Origin: Aquimarina latercula DSM 2041
Lineage (GTDB): Bacteria; Bacteroidota; Bacteroidia; Flavobacteriales; Flavobacteriaceae
Reading direction: 5' to 3'
Assembly: GCF_000430645.1 (NCBI RefSeq)
Contig: NZ_KE387186.1
Location: forward strand, 189,583-253,582
Length of the DNA: 64,000 bases
The stretch's first letter is position 1; the number at the start of each line of letters is the position of its first letter. The position numbers and the translations under genes are program-made. The notes below the pieces were generated by a model. The model had not been told where the DNA came from. It saw nothing but the letters and a program-made list of their open reading frames with translations, and searched no databases. Positions 16,032 through 26,509 of the stretch are shown piece by piece.

Positions 16032-18902
16032 TTAATCTTTTACAATTTCGTTTTCTTTATTAAGTAGTATTGGTGTACCGAATCCGAGTTGTTCTAGTTT
16101 TTTCATTTGAGTTTTGGCATCTCCCACTACTAGATATATCATTTTATTTGGATTGAGGTATTGATTGGCTAGTTTTTTAACCTCCTCAACTGTCATATTA
16201 TTTACGACTTCTTCTCGTTGTGTAATATAATCATTAGGATATTGTAGTGTACTTATATTAGTTAATATGTTTAATTTAGCTCCTAGGGTTTCAGAAGCTC
16301 TGGCATTACTTTTAATCAAAGAACTTTTTGTGATTTCAAGGTCATCATCGTTATAATTTTTCCCGTAATTTTCTAAAATTTCTTTTACCAAACTAGTAGA
16401 TTCATACGTAACATTAGATCGTACTCCACTAGAAATAACAAAAGAACCTAACGTAGGTGTTCCAGAAAAACCTGATCGAATACCATATGTGTATCCTTTC
16501 CCTTCTCTTAGTTGTTGCGTAAGTTGGGATGCAAATCCCCCTCCACCTAATCGATAGTTCATAATACTTACGGGATAATAATCTTTATCTGTAGCTGGCA
16601 TTGCACGATATCCAAAACGTAACATAGATTGCTTAGCGCCTGGAACGTTATAAAAATACACTTTAGATCTTTCTGGAGAAGTTGGAGCTTTAAGCTCTGG
16701 GAATCTCACATCTTTTGGAACCCAATTTTTATTAAGTTCGGTAAGAGAAGTGGTTACTTGTTCTTTAGAGATATTACCAGCAATATGTAATTTGGTTACA
16801 GATGGTGAAAGATTATTATTATAATATTGTTTAAGATCTTTTATAGTAATTTCTTTTACAGAACCTTCTGTTCCCAAATTATTATGCGAAAGTATATGGT
16901 CTTCTCCATAAATTAACTTGGCATATTCATTTCCAGCGATACTACGAGGACTTGCTTTTTGCTGTTGTATTTGGCTGGTAACGCTTTGCTTTATTAGTCC
17001 AAATTCTTTTTCGTCCCATCTAGGTTCTAATAGAATCTCTTTAATCAATGTAACCGTTTTATCATAATTTTTGGAGAGTGTACTTCCACTGATAACAATA
17101 CTTTCGTCTGTTGCATAAACATTTAATATTGCACCAAGACTTTCTATAGCATTTTCTAATTCTTCGGCAGTTTTGTTTTTTGTACCTTTAGTCAATAACT
17201 CTGCTAAGAGATTAGAAACACCAACTTTATTAGATTTTTCTAATAATAAACCGCCTCTAATATTCATCCTAAACTGCACTAAAGGGACTTCGTTATTTTC
17301 AATTCCATAAACTTTTATACCCGAGGTAAGATTATCTTCCCATACTTCTGGAACGGTCACTTTTGGGGTATCTCCATATGCTGGTTCTACTGATCGATCA
17401 AAATTAGAAGGTGTTTTATCGTAAGTAGCAACTATACTAGCATCAAAATTTTCTTCTGCCCCTTCTACAATTTTTTCCTCTACAACTTCAGCTAATGTAG
17501 AGTTGTTTAAAATTAAATCTGTTTGCCCAATAGGAACAAAACTGGTAGCTACGTAATGCTTTCCTTTTATATATTGATTATATACTCGCATGATATCATC
17601 TGTAGTCACCGCAAGTATGTTTTTGATATCTTGGTTTATAAAATCTGGGTCCCCAGCAAAAATCTCATATTGAGCTAGTTGAAATCCTTTACCTAATACA
17701 CTGGATAGACTATTGTAAAAATTAGTTTCTAAACCTGCTTTTATTCTATCAAGATCCTCCTGAGAAATACCTTTTGTTTCGAACTTGGTAAAAGATTCTT
17801 GTACTGCTTTATCCACTTCATTTAGATCTACTTTTTCGAATCCTCTTACGATTAGTCGAAATTGGCCAGCTAATTCGGATCCATAATGAAACATAGTAAC
17901 ATTAGGTGCTAGTTGTTTATCTTCTACGATAACTTTATTGAAAGGAGCTTTTTTTCCTTCTGATAGATAACTTGATAATACATCCAACGCATAAGAATCT
18001 GGATGGTATTGGTGTACTGCAGGCCATGTCATTGTTAGTTGAGGAAGTCTAGCAAAATTGTCTTCGTAGTATAACTTCTTAGTTTCAGTTAATGATGCAG
18101 GTCGTTTTTTTAGAGGTTCGATATCTTCTCCTTTTTTAATTTCATCAAAGTATTTATGAACCCATTCTTTTGCTTGAGCGGTGTCAAAATCTCCAGCTAT
18201 AGTAAGTGTTACATTATTTGGTACGTACCATCTATTGTAAAAATCCTTTACATCTTGTAATGTGGCATTTTGAAGATCCTCTAAAGATCCTATCACCTGC
18301 CAATTGTATGGATGGTCTTTTGGAAACATATTTTTATCTATTACATAAGATACATGTCCGTAAGGACGGTTATCTACACTTTGACGTTTTTCATTTTTTA
18401 CAACTTGTTTTTCCTTGGCTAAAACAGGGTCGGTAACGGTATTGATAAAGAACCCTAGTTTGTCTGCTTCTGCCCAGATCATTTTTTCTAAGGCGTCTTT
18501 AGGCACAGTCTGAAAATAATTTGTACGATCCCTACTTGTAGAACCATTTGCTCCAGATCCTCCTATGCGGGCACTCATTTTATCAAGTCCTCCTTTACCT
18601 AAATTTTCTGATTCAAGAAATAACAAATGTTCGAATAAATGTGCAAAACCAGTTCTTCCTTCAATTTCTCTGGCTGAACCCACATGAGCAGTTAGCGCAA
18701 CTGCTACTACAGGATCAGAACGATCTATATGAAAAATAACTTGTAATCCATTATCTAAGGTGAATTTTTCAAAATCAACTTTGAATTCTTTTGTCTCCGA
18801 TAACTTCTCCGTATCTGCAGTAGTTACAGGAGTATCTTTTTTACAGGATACTAGACATCCAATAAATAAGAGTGATATTGCTAAAATTTTGATTGTTTTC
18901 AT
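16032..18902 (-). CDS. M16 family zinc metallopeptidase, duplicated-domain lipoprotein
   Basis: 956 residues. Lipobox LVSC gives Cys20. The inverted zinc motif HxxEH is His88-Leu-Phe-Glu91-His92 (GFAHLFEHLLF), and the distal Glu ligand is in VVKNEKR about 75 residues later. A second, inactive M16 domain follows (from about residue 520), as in pitrilysin-type enzymes with both halves in one chain. It probably degrades peptides in the periplasm or at the outer membrane. It starts 12 bp after the stop of the upstream membrane-protein gene, so the two are likely cotranscribed. Confidence 0.95.
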   Translation of the reverse strand: MKTIKILAISLLFIGCLVSCKKDTPVTTADTEKLSETKEFKVDFEKFTLDNGLQVIFHIDRSDPVVAVALTAHVGSAREIEGRTGFAHLFEHLLFLESENLGKGGLDKMSARIGGSGANGSTSRDRTNYFQTVPKDALEKMIWAEADKLGFFINTVTDPVLAKEKQVVKNEKRQSVDNRPYGHVSYVIDKNMFPKDHPYNWQVIGSLEDLQNATLQDVKDFYNRWYVPNNVTLTIAGDFDTAQAKEWVHKYFDEIKKGEDIEPLKKRPASLTETKKLYYEDNFARLPQLTMTWPAVHQYHPDSYALDVLSSYLSEGKKAPFNKVIVEDKQLAPNVTMFHYGSELAGQFRLIVRGFEKVDLNEVDKAVQESFTKFETKGISQEDLDRIKAGLETNFYNSLSSVLGKGFQLAQYEIFAGDPDFINQDIKNILAVTTDDIMRVYNQYIKGKHYVATSFVPIGQTDLILNNSTLAEVVEEKIVEGAEENFDASIVATYDKTPSNFDRSVEPAYGDTPKVTVPEVWEDNLTSGIKVYGIENNEVPLVQFRMNIRGGLLLEKSNKVGVSNLLAELLTKGTKNKTAEELENAIESLGAILNVYATDESIVISGSTLSKNYDKTVTLIKEILLEPRWDEKEFGLIKQSVTSQIQQQKASPRSIAGNEYAKLIYGEDHILSHNNLGTEGSVKEITIKDLKQYYNNNLSPSVTKLHIAGNISKEQVTTSLTELNKNWVPKDVRFPELKAPTSPERSKVYFYNVPGAKQSMLRFGYRAMPATDKDYYPVSIMNYRLGGGGFASQLTQQLREGKGYTYGIRSGFSGTPTLGSFVISSGVRSNVTYESTSLVKEILENYGKNYNDDDLEITKSSLIKSNARASETLGAKLNILTNISTLQYPNDYITQREEVVNNMTVEEVKKLANQYLNPNKMIYLVVGDAKTQMKKLEQLGFGTPILLNKENEIVKD

Positions 18903-18913
18903 AATTGATGAGT

Positions 18914-19633
18914 TTACGTTTGTTTGTTATTTTTAGGGGTTGATTCGTTTAAAATTATAAGTTTTTGCCAAATTTTTCTACTTAATCCAGTGGTAAGTAC
19001 TTCGATTTCATTTGCTGCTTGTACCACATTTTCATCCGGCAAACTCTGAGAGTATAATGCAGCCACTTTTCCTACTAGCGCCATAGCCTCAGAACAATAA
19101 TCTAAATATCGTTGGAGTTCGAATCTTGTAAAGGTTCTTTTTGGTGAATTTTCCGTTGCAGATTCTGGTAAATCAGTTAGATTAGGGTCTTTAGTTAGCT
19201 GATGCATATCAATTACGTGTGCAATTCCCCTAAGTTCATTAAGAGCCTTTAAGGCTCGTTTTGTTTTTAATCGTGACTCTAGGGTAATTAAGAAGAAAAT
19301 TGCAGCACCAATTAGTACAATGTCATTAAATATAGCTTCTGACAGTGCAACGATATTGCTGAGAGTAGTATTTTTTATTTCTAAATCTACATATGTTATG
19401 CTATAAATTAATCCTCCTAATCCTATAAGAATTACCAAATAAGCAAAGACCCTTAATGATAGATTAGGTTTCGAAATCCAATCTATATTTTGTTTACTAT
19501 CTAGTGTAATTTGCAGAAAATTATGACATACTTTTTTTAAACCTGAATTAGGAAATCTATCTTCGATACGTTTTTCTAGTAAAGAAATTGTGTCGATTAT
19601 TTTTTCAGGTTGTAACTGTACGTTTTTATCCAT
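18914..19633 (-). CDS. Two-TM membrane protein of unknown function
   Basis: 239 residues. Two hydrophobic segments are visible: about residues 84-103 (VFAYLVILIGLGGLIYSITY) and 125-150 (FNDIVLIGAAIFFLITLESRL). The N- and C-terminal parts are soluble and helical, and the C-terminal part contains RYLDYCSEAMALVGKVAALY. I associate this pattern with conserved uncharacterised Bacteroidota proteins. It lies between the Tat-exported DinB protein (9-bp gap) and the M16 peptidase (12-bp gap), so these three probably form one operon. Confidence 0.8.
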   Translation of the reverse strand: MDKNVQLQPEKIIDTISLLEKRIEDRFPNSGLKKVCHNFLQITLDSKQNIDWISKPNLSLRVFAYLVILIGLGGLIYSITYVDLEIKNTTLSNIVALSEAIFNDIVLIGAAIFFLITLESRLKTKRALKALNELRGIAHVIDMHQLTKDPNLTDLPESATENSPKRTFTRFELQRYLDYCSEAMALVGKVAALYSQSLPDENVVQAANEIEVLTTGLSRKIWQKLIILNESTPKNNKQT

Positions 19634-19641
19634 TTATTTAA

Positions 19642-20310
19642 TTAAGCAGGAAGCCTTTTTATAATAAACTTCATTTGTCCTCGATGGTTAGATTCGTGCT
19701 CACAAACATGAAACCATTTTGCATAATTATTTGTGGGTTGATTACTGAAAAAAGGCTCAGATTTCATGATCCAAGTATCATCTCTTTTTGCAAACTCTTT
19801 TTGGGTTATTTCTCTTACTTCTTCAAGTGTTTTTAGGTAATAATCAATGGAATTCCCTTTAATTATTTCTCTTCCTTTTTTACCTAAACCACTCGCAATA
19901 TTCCATTCTTTTTTGATGTCATCATCCCATTTGCCCCAAGAAATTTCATCAAAAGTGTTAAGTTGATAGTATCTTTCTGTGGCTGCTAGATGTAATAACA
20001 TAGCACCAATAGAATTAGATTGTTCATCAATTTGAAAATCCAATTGTTCTACTGTAAGATCTTTTACTGTTCGGATTACCCAAGCTCTCATCATGGTCAT
20101 GGTAGATAATAAAGTGCCTATCTGAGGTGAATACCCTTTTTGAGGGCCTACTAAGTAGATATTGTCAGCAGTGTTTGTAGGAAAACCCTCATTTGCAAAA
20201 CTCATCAATGGGGTAGCTGCTAAGCCAGCTGCTAGTATTGATGAACCTTTAATAAATTTCCTCCTAGTAGTAGTATTTGATTCTTTTTTCATCTTTGAGT
20301 TTTTATACAT
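19642..20310 (-). CDS. DinB-fold protein with a Tat signal
   Basis: 222 residues if started at ATG 20308-20310; a start at the internal ATG (20290-20292, MKKESNTTTRRKF) is equally plausible. The twin-arginine signal TTRRKFIKGSSILAAGLAA is clear. The mature protein is a DinB-like four-helix bundle with the metal-site histidines in LLHLAATERYYQ and CEHESNHRGQ. Such proteins bind a divalent metal and resemble mycothiol/bacillithiol-dependent transferases. The export signal is unusual for this fold and suggests a pre-folded metalloprotein in the periplasm. Confidence 0.85.
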   Translation of the reverse strand: MYKNSKMKKESNTTTRRKFIKGSSILAAGLAATPLMSFANEGFPTNTADNIYLVGPQKGYSPQIGTLLSTMTMMRAWVIRTVKDLTVEQLDFQIDEQSNSIGAMLLHLAATERYYQLNTFDEISWGKWDDDIKKEWNIASGLGKKGREIIKGNSIDYYLKTLEEVREITQKEFAKRDDTWIMKSEPFFSNQPTNNYAKWFHVCEHESNHRGQMKFIIKRLPA

Positions 20311-20358
20311 TTAGAATATAGTAAGTCGTCTAACTAATTTGTTTAGTTCACTTACTAA

Positions 20359-22839
20359 TTAAAGTCTAAACTTGTTGTTATTAGTAAAGAAAATTGCATT
20401 AACAAAAAATAGTTTTCCATTTTCCCAGAAAGATCTAAACAATGGATTGTCTACCATGTAAATAATACTTCCACTACCCATTCTAGCTTCACCAAAAACT
20501 AAGGAGTTTTTAAGTCCTTTAAAGGCTTCCTTACCAGAAAAACCAGATACACTCGTTGGTTCTTTCATATACGCCACATTATATCCATCTTGTAAAAATT
20601 GGTAAGAACTACTACCTAATTTTAAACTAAAATAAGTGTCTTCATACCCAAAAGCTAAAGGGTGCGAAGTATCTACTTGAGTTTTGTAAATACTTCCTGT
20701 AATGAAGTCTTTAACTCGTTCACGTTCGCGCTTATCATAAGGTACTAGATTACCCAAAGAATCTTTCTTTTCTTCTTTACTTTTATTACTTTTTAAATCA
20801 AAGCCATCTTTGTTTGCAAATGCATTAACTGCATTGGCAATAGCAATAACTTTTCCTCCACTACGAATCCATCCTTTTAATTTATCCAAAGAGCTCTTGT
20901 CTAAATATCCTCCGTAATATCCATTAGGAAGTATTAAAACATCATACTTGTCTAAGTCTATTCTTTTAAAATAATCAGTATCAATAGATGTTATTGGATA
21001 TTTTAGTTGTTGTTCAAAGAAATGCCAAATTTCTCCATAGCTTAATGAAGAGGTGTAATTACCTTTTAAAACGGCTATTTTTTGATTATTGATAAGCTTT
21101 ACATCTGGAGAACCAAAGTCTACTCCACTTGATGCAAAACTAGAAGCTGTAGTATATATTTTTCGACTATGTTTGTTAGCAATATCGATTACTTTCTTAT
21201 CATAATCTATTGTTTTTCTATTATCACTTTTGGTTATAATTAGACTACCTTTCTTAAATTTTTGACCATTATTTGCAAAATCCTTTTCACTAAATCGAAC
21301 TCTGATTTTATTTTTGAGTAAATCAGCTAAGAAATTAGCATCATTTAAACTATTCCATTTTACAATATACCCTGCTCCTGCAGAATTGGCAGTATTGTTG
21401 ATTTGTTTGTTCTTTTTAGTTCCATTGGCAGGTATTAATGAGGTGGATGCAATTGCATCTAAACCATATGCATGTGGAATGCTCCATGCCGTTATATCAT
21501 AGGTAAGAGGTTCACTTAGTTTAGCATCAGGTTCGAATAATACTTTTACCATTTTACCTTTAGGTTGATCTGTACTAACCACCAGTGCTCCATTTGCATC
21601 AATACTACCTTGTTTATTTTCTCTAAAATTAAAACCAGATATTTTTGCACTATTAGTATATCCGTATTTTATTTCGTGTTTATCTAAAAGTTTGGTTAAA
21701 GCATTAATTTTATCGGCCTGACCGTTTAGTACGTAACTCTTATATTTTAATCCTGTATTGTTAAAGAATTTCTTGAATTCTAGATTAAGTTTTTCAGCAT
21801 TTTTTGAAGAAATTTCTACTGTAGATAAACCAGTAGTTGTGTGATGTAATGCTCGATCTTTTAGTGTCAAAACATAGCCTTCGTCCGTTTGGATACCTAA
21901 TCCAGCACGTCCATGTCCAGCTTGCTCGTAGGTCATACCAATAGCTCCCATAAATGTTGGATAGGTATCTCAATAACTAGGGTATAAAAGATCAAAGCGT
22001 TCTTTGGTAAAGAATAACCAACCTTCTGCATCAAAGTATCTCGCATGATTTTTACCAATCTGTGTTTGGAAATCTCTTTGCCAGGGCGTTATTATTTCAT
22101 GAAATGGTTCCGCAGCAGGAGCAAAGTAATATGGTTCGTTAATTCCTTGTTCATGGAAATCCACATGAACGTGAGGCATCCACTTATTATATGCCGTTAG
22201 ACGACGATAAGATTCTACCTGCGTAGCCCAGGCCCAATCTCTATTAAGATCGAAAAGATAATGATTTGGTCTACCACCAGGCCAAGGTTCATTATGTTCA
22301 GTGGCATTCTGATCTGTGTTATAAGGTGTTGCCTTGGTTTGGTTGTACCAGTTTGCATATCGATCTCTACCATCAGGATTTACGCAAGGATCCATAATAA
22401 CCACAGTGTTATTTAACCAGTCTTTTTTAGTGGTAATCAATTCATATATGGTTTTCATTGCTGCTTCTGTACTAGAAGCTTCATTACCATGAACGTTATA
22501 ACTAAGCCAGACGATAGCCATTTTTGGATTACTTGTTCCTGTTACAATCCCTGTGTTTTTTAGATGGTCTATTCGTATATTTTCAATGTTTTTTTGATTC
22601 TCTGAACTTGTTATAATCGCATAAGTAAGAGGTCTTCTTTCGTTGGTTTTTCCATAAGTATGATATGTTACTAATCCTGAGTTAGAAGCTACGTGATTAA
22701 AGTAGTTAACTACATCTGCATGTCTTGTAAATTGGCTACCTATTTCATATCCTAAGAATTCTGCAGGAGTTTGAACATTGTTTTGTGCGAATACCCAGTT
22801 TGTAGAAATTATAAATAGGGTTAAGAATAATTTTTTCAT
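20359..22839 (-). pseudogene. M14 zinc carboxypeptidase interrupted by an in-frame TGA
   Basis: One continuous frame of 827 codons, with a signal peptide (MKKLFLTLFIISTNWVFAQ), the zinc motif HGNE (NVHGNEASST), the substrate-binding stretch PCVNPDGRDRY and the later histidine in HVHVDFHEQG. At 21970-21972 a TGA replaces the conserved Gly codon in LYPSY-G-DTYPT, and the frame then continues with the catalytic-Glu block GAIGMTYEQAGHGRAG and a long C-terminal region. The first part (289 residues) therefore lacks the general base. A single G to T change (GGA to TGA) explains it. A recent nonsense mutation is likeliest; a sequencing error is the alternative. Downstream codons look intact. Confidence 0.85.
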
Positions 22840-22912
22840 TGATGATTTTTTAATTTTGGTAAAATACCGCCTTAAATTTAGGATATTAATTGTATTAACT
22901 AAAATTTAGGAT

Positions 22913-22933
22913 TTGGGATAACCTATATTTATA
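22913..22933. repeat. 21-bp dispersed repeat, copy 2 (core GGGATAACCTATATTTA)
   Basis: Identical to 1003-1023 and in the same orientation. It lies between the divergent M14 and bshC genes, about 125 bp before bshC. Confidence 0.5.
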
Positions 22934-23056
22934 AATTTATGTTATCGCTATGTAACTAATGTCAGTAATGGAAGTTGATCGACTATTAAAAAAAATATAA
23001 AATAATAAATACAAACACAATCTAATGTATATTTATCGATCAAAAAAGACGACCCT

Positions 23057-24652
23057 ATGCCAAGTGACTGTATTCCGTTTAGATCAACAAATTACTTCTC
23101 ATCTTTTATTTGTGATTATTTAGACGAAAAACCTGAGCTTAAAGAATTTTATCATAGATATCCTAAGATTGATAATTTTGAAGATCAGATTCTGGAGAAA
23201 CAGCAGTCGTTTTCAGCAGAAAATCGAAAAGTTCTTAAAGGAGCTTTATTTGCTCAATATACCAAAGTAAACATTTCCGAAACTACTCGAAATAATATTG
23301 ATCTGTTGGATAAGGATACTACATTTACAGTAACTACAGGTCATCAATTAAACCTTTTTACAGGTCCTTTATATTTTTTGTATAAGATAGTCTCGACAAT
23401 AAATTTAACTTCTATTTTAAAAGAGAAGTATCCTATCTATGATTTTGTTCCTATATATTGGATGGCAACAGAAGATCATGATTTTGAGGAAATCAATTAT
23501 TTTAATTTTAAAGGAAAGAAAATACAATGGAACCGAAAGGATGGAGGAGCTGTAGGGGTTTTTGATACAGAAGGATTGGATAAAGTTTTTGAAGTGTTTT
23601 CTTCGGAAATTGGGTCGGGAAGAAATGCTGAACGATTAAAATCTCTTTTCCAAGAAGCTTATTTAAAGCATGAGAACCTTGCAGATGCTACTAGGTATTT
23701 AGCAAATGAATTGTTTGCAGAATACGGGTTGGTTATTGTTGATGGAGATGATAAAGATTTAAAAAGTCTCTTCATTCCATATGTAGAAAGAGAGCTCGAG
23801 GAACAGGTCTCGTATAATAAAGTAGTGCCCAAAGCAGAAAAATTAGCTTCTAAGGGGTATAAAATACAAGTTAATCCCAGAGAAATTAATCTGTTTTATC
23901 TTTCTGAAGGTTTAAGAGAACGTATCATAGAAAAGGAAAATCGTTATTTTGTAAATGATACAGATATTGTTTGGACCAAAAGTGAGTTGTTAAAAGAACT
24001 ATCGGAGTCCCCGGAGCGATTTAGTCCTAATGTTATGATGAGACCACTGTATCAAGAAGTGGTTTTACCTAACCTCTGTTATATTGGAGGAGGAGGTGAG
24101 CTTGCTTATTGGTTGGAATTAAAAGACTATTTTGATACTGTGAAAATACCATTTCCGATGCTGTTATTGCGTAATTCTGTATTAATGCAAACAACAAAAC
24201 AAGGGCAGAAAATTAAAAAACTAGAAGTTTCTGATGAAGAGTTGTTTTTGAAACAACACGAACTGATCAATCGCAAAGTCAGGCAGATATCTAATATTGA
24301 TATTAATTTTGATCCACAACGAATACAGTTAAAAGAGCAGTTTAAAGGAATGTACGAACTAGCAAATCAAACAGATGTGACTTTTTTGAATGCGGTAAAG
24401 GCTCAAGAAATTAAGCAACTTAAAGGGTTAGATATGCTAGAAAAAAGATTGCTCAAAGCGCAACGTTTAAAACTTAGTGACCAAGTTAAGCGATTAACAA
24501 TTATACAAAATGAGCTATTCCCTAATCAAAGTTTACAGGAAAGAAATACTAATTTTTCTGAAATGTATCTTGAATATGGAGAAAATTTAATTCCGGAGCT
24601 TGTCAAACATTTGAATCCTTTATTAGGAGAGTTTATTATTTTAAAGCAATAA
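23057..24652 (+). CDS. bshC: Bacillithiol biosynthesis cysteine-adding enzyme BshC
   Basis: 531 residues, the family's normal length. Recognisable blocks are VTTGHQLNLFTGPLYFLYKI, YWMATEDHDFEEINYF, MMRPLYQEVVLPNLCYIGGGGE and a C-terminal coiled-coil. BshC ligates cysteine to glucosaminyl-malate, the last step of bacillithiol synthesis; bshA and bshB are not in the window. Bacillithiol is the main low-molecular-weight thiol of many Bacteroidota and would complement the quinone/electrophile genes further right. Confidence 0.95.
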   Translation: MPSDCIPFRSTNYFSSFICDYLDEKPELKEFYHRYPKIDNFEDQILEKQQSFSAENRKVLKGALFAQYTKVNISETTRNNIDLLDKDTTFTVTTGHQLNLFTGPLYFLYKIVSTINLTSILKEKYPIYDFVPIYWMATEDHDFEEINYFNFKGKKIQWNRKDGGAVGVFDTEGLDKVFEVFSSEIGSGRNAERLKSLFQEAYLKHENLADATRYLANELFAEYGLVIVDGDDKDLKSLFIPYVERELEEQVSYNKVVPKAEKLASKGYKIQVNPREINLFYLSEGLRERIIEKENRYFVNDTDIVWTKSELLKELSESPERFSPNVMMRPLYQEVVLPNLCYIGGGGELAYWLELKDYFDTVKIPFPMLLLRNSVLMQTTKQGQKIKKLEVSDEELFLKQHELINRKVRQISNIDINFDPQRIQLKEQFKGMYELANQTDVTFLNAVKAQEIKQLKGLDMLEKRLLKAQRLKLSDQVKRLTIIQNELFPNQSLQERNTNFSEMYLEYGENLIPELVKHLNPLLGEFIILKQ

Positions 24653-24738
24653 GAATTTTGTAATACACGATTTATTGATCTAAGATTTTTCTATAGGGGT
24701 ATTGTTTTTACAGCTATTCAAATGTTCAATAAAATTGA

Positions 24739-25656
24739 TTACATAAAATGTGGTAAAACATCTTTACCTAGTTCTTCAATAACGATTTCTGCGGGTCTAC
24801 TACCATATTTTAGATTAATAATTACATGATTAACTCCAGTAGATTCTAAAGTGTGTAGATGTTCTATAGCATATCCGGTACCGGATTTAAACCCTAAATG
24901 AATACCTTTTGGAGATGCGTTTTTGTTTTCTAGTAAATCAATATAGAGGGATTGCATATAAGGTTTCCAGGATTGTTCAGCCTTTTCTAAAGCATTAGAC
25001 CAATTAGCTATTGTTTGTTTTAGAAAATTGAAATCTCTAGGATAATATAACCAACCATCCGCGTGTGTTGCAATCCAGTCTAATGATTGCCCGGAATGGC
25101 CGGTTACTAACATTGGAGTATGATATTGTGATTTTGGAAGCATATCAATTCTACCATCTGTTTTACCATAATACTTTGATTGACAAACAGGGAAGTCTTT
25201 TTGCAGTGCTTTAATGTAAAAAAAACTATCTCTAAATAACTCACTTTTATTTTCTAGGTTATAATTAAATGCGGGATATTCAACCGGTCGATCGCCAGAT
25301 GCTATACCTACGATAATCCTACCTTTTGATAGTTGTTGCAAACTTTGTATTGATTTGGCGGTATGAATAGGATGTCTTAATGGTAGAATTACGCTTCCGG
25401 TAGCTAATGCAATTTCTTTGGTATGGTTCATTATATGAGTCATGTAAATCCAAGGATCATATAATTGTCCAGCATCTCCAAAAGAAGGGTCATTAAAAGG
25501 AACATCTCTAAACCAAAGGGCCTTAAAACCTAAATCCTCTGCTAGTTTCGCTAATTTTTCTTGATTTTCCATTTTTGCAATGGAACCATTGTAAGACTCT
25601 AACGGAAAAACAAGTCCCAGACTTAAATGATTTTTCTTGCCTATCGTTTTTAGCAT
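24739..25656 (-). CDS. Luciferase-like (LLM class) flavin-dependent oxidoreductase
   Basis: 305 residues, a bacterial-luciferase-type TIM barrel. Visible are LGLVFPLESYNG at the first strand, FKALWFRDVPFNDP, the flavin-site stretch ATGSVILPLRHPIHTAKSIQ, and GRIIVGIASGDRPVEYPAF. The family uses FMNH2 and oxygen to oxidise small organic substrates; the substrate is unknown. It is last in a five-gene minus-strand run headed by a nitroreductase and divergent from an HxlR regulator (3-bp gap to the SDR gene). Confidence 0.88.
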   Translation of the reverse strand: MLKTIGKKNHLSLGLVFPLESYNGSIAKMENQEKLAKLAEDLGFKALWFRDVPFNDPSFGDAGQLYDPWIYMTHIMNHTKEIALATGSVILPLRHPIHTAKSIQSLQQLSKGRIIVGIASGDRPVEYPAFNYNLENKSELFRDSFFYIKALQKDFPVCQSKYYGKTDGRIDMLPKSQYHTPMLVTGHSGQSLDWIATHADGWLYYPRDFNFLKQTIANWSNALEKAEQSWKPYMQSLYIDLLENKNASPKGIHLGFKSGTGYAIEHLHTLESTGVNHVIINLKYGSRPAEIVIEELGKDVLPHFM

Positions 25657-25659
25657 AAT

Positions 25660-26457
25660 TTACTTAGCTAACATTGAATTAGTAATTGAAATCAACTGAT
25701 CTATTTTATTTTGATCATACGCATCTCCATGTGCTTTAGAAAAAAAACCTTTATCATTATCAAAATATTTACCAGAATCATTGGAGTATTTATCAGAAGT
25801 TGCTAAGTCAAATAGTATATCGACACCTTTTTCTGCAGAGGACCAATGGTTTCCATAAGCTTCTTTAACCATTTTAGTGTTTAGTAATGAACCAGGGTTT
25901 ACAGCTATTATATTTACATTATTATACTCTTTTGCTAATTTAGTAGTCCACATGGTTAACGCTAATTTACTTTGAGCATATGCTTCTTGCTCCGAGAGAT
26001 GACTTTTTCCTAATAGTGCATCTAAGGAAACAACAGATTGTGCAGCAGAGCTTAGGTTAATGATTCTGGGAGCTGTGCTTTTTTTGAGTAAGGTAATTAA
26101 CTCCTCTGTTAATAAAAATGGAGCTAAATAATTTACTGCAAATCTAATATCTATTCCATCTTTATTATGTGTTGCAGGACTTTTAAATATTCCTGCATTA
26201 TTTATAAGAACATCTATTTTAGAAACTTCTTGTTTGATTTTGGACGTCATTTCTCGTACGCTATTAAAATCAGAGAAGTCTCCTACAAAACCTATTATGT
26301 TCTCATTGTTTGTGATTTCTTTTATTTCAGTAACGGTACGTAATAATTTTTCTGGATTTCTTCCGTGTATGTAAATAGAATGTCCAAATTTAGCTAGTTT
26401 TATAGCGGTTAGTTTTCCTATTCCGTCAGTGCTTCCTGTGATAAAAATAGTTTTCAT
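25660..26457 (-). CDS. Short-chain dehydrogenase/reductase (SDR)
   Basis: 265 residues. The Rossmann motif TGSTDGIG is at residues 7-14, NNAG at the usual strand end (LINNAGIF), and the catalytic YxxxK is AYAQSK, with the Ser in NLSSAAQ. SDRs reduce or oxidise carbonyl groups with NAD(P)H. It is the fourth gene of the HxlR-divergent run, 3 bp before the LLM gene. Substrate unknown. Confidence 0.9.
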   Translation of the reverse strand: MKTIFITGSTDGIGKLTAIKLAKFGHSIYIHGRNPEKLLRTVTEIKEITNNENIIGFVGDFSDFNSVREMTSKIKQEVSKIDVLINNAGIFKSPATHNKDGIDIRFAVNYLAPFLLTEELITLLKKSTAPRIINLSSAAQSVVSLDALLGKSHLSEQEAYAQSKLALTMWTTKLAKEYNNVNIIAVNPGSLLNTKMVKEAYGNHWSSAEKGVDILFDLATSDKYSNDSGKYFDNDKGFFSKAHGDAYDQNKIDQLISITNSMLAK

Positions 26458-26509
26458 AGTGTTGTATTAAAATTCTATGTTTTTAAATGCAGGTGATTAT
26501 ACCCTACCG

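Noticed and set aside
21970..21972. Selenocysteine (UGA recoding)
   Set aside because: The position is a conserved Gly, not Cys, in the family; no SECIS-like hairpin or selenium genes are seen.
20359..22839. Two separate genes, a short M14 peptidase and an unknown 530-residue protein
   Set aside because: Both parts lie in one frame with only a TGA at a conserved Gly codon between them, and the second begins inside a conserved M14 block.
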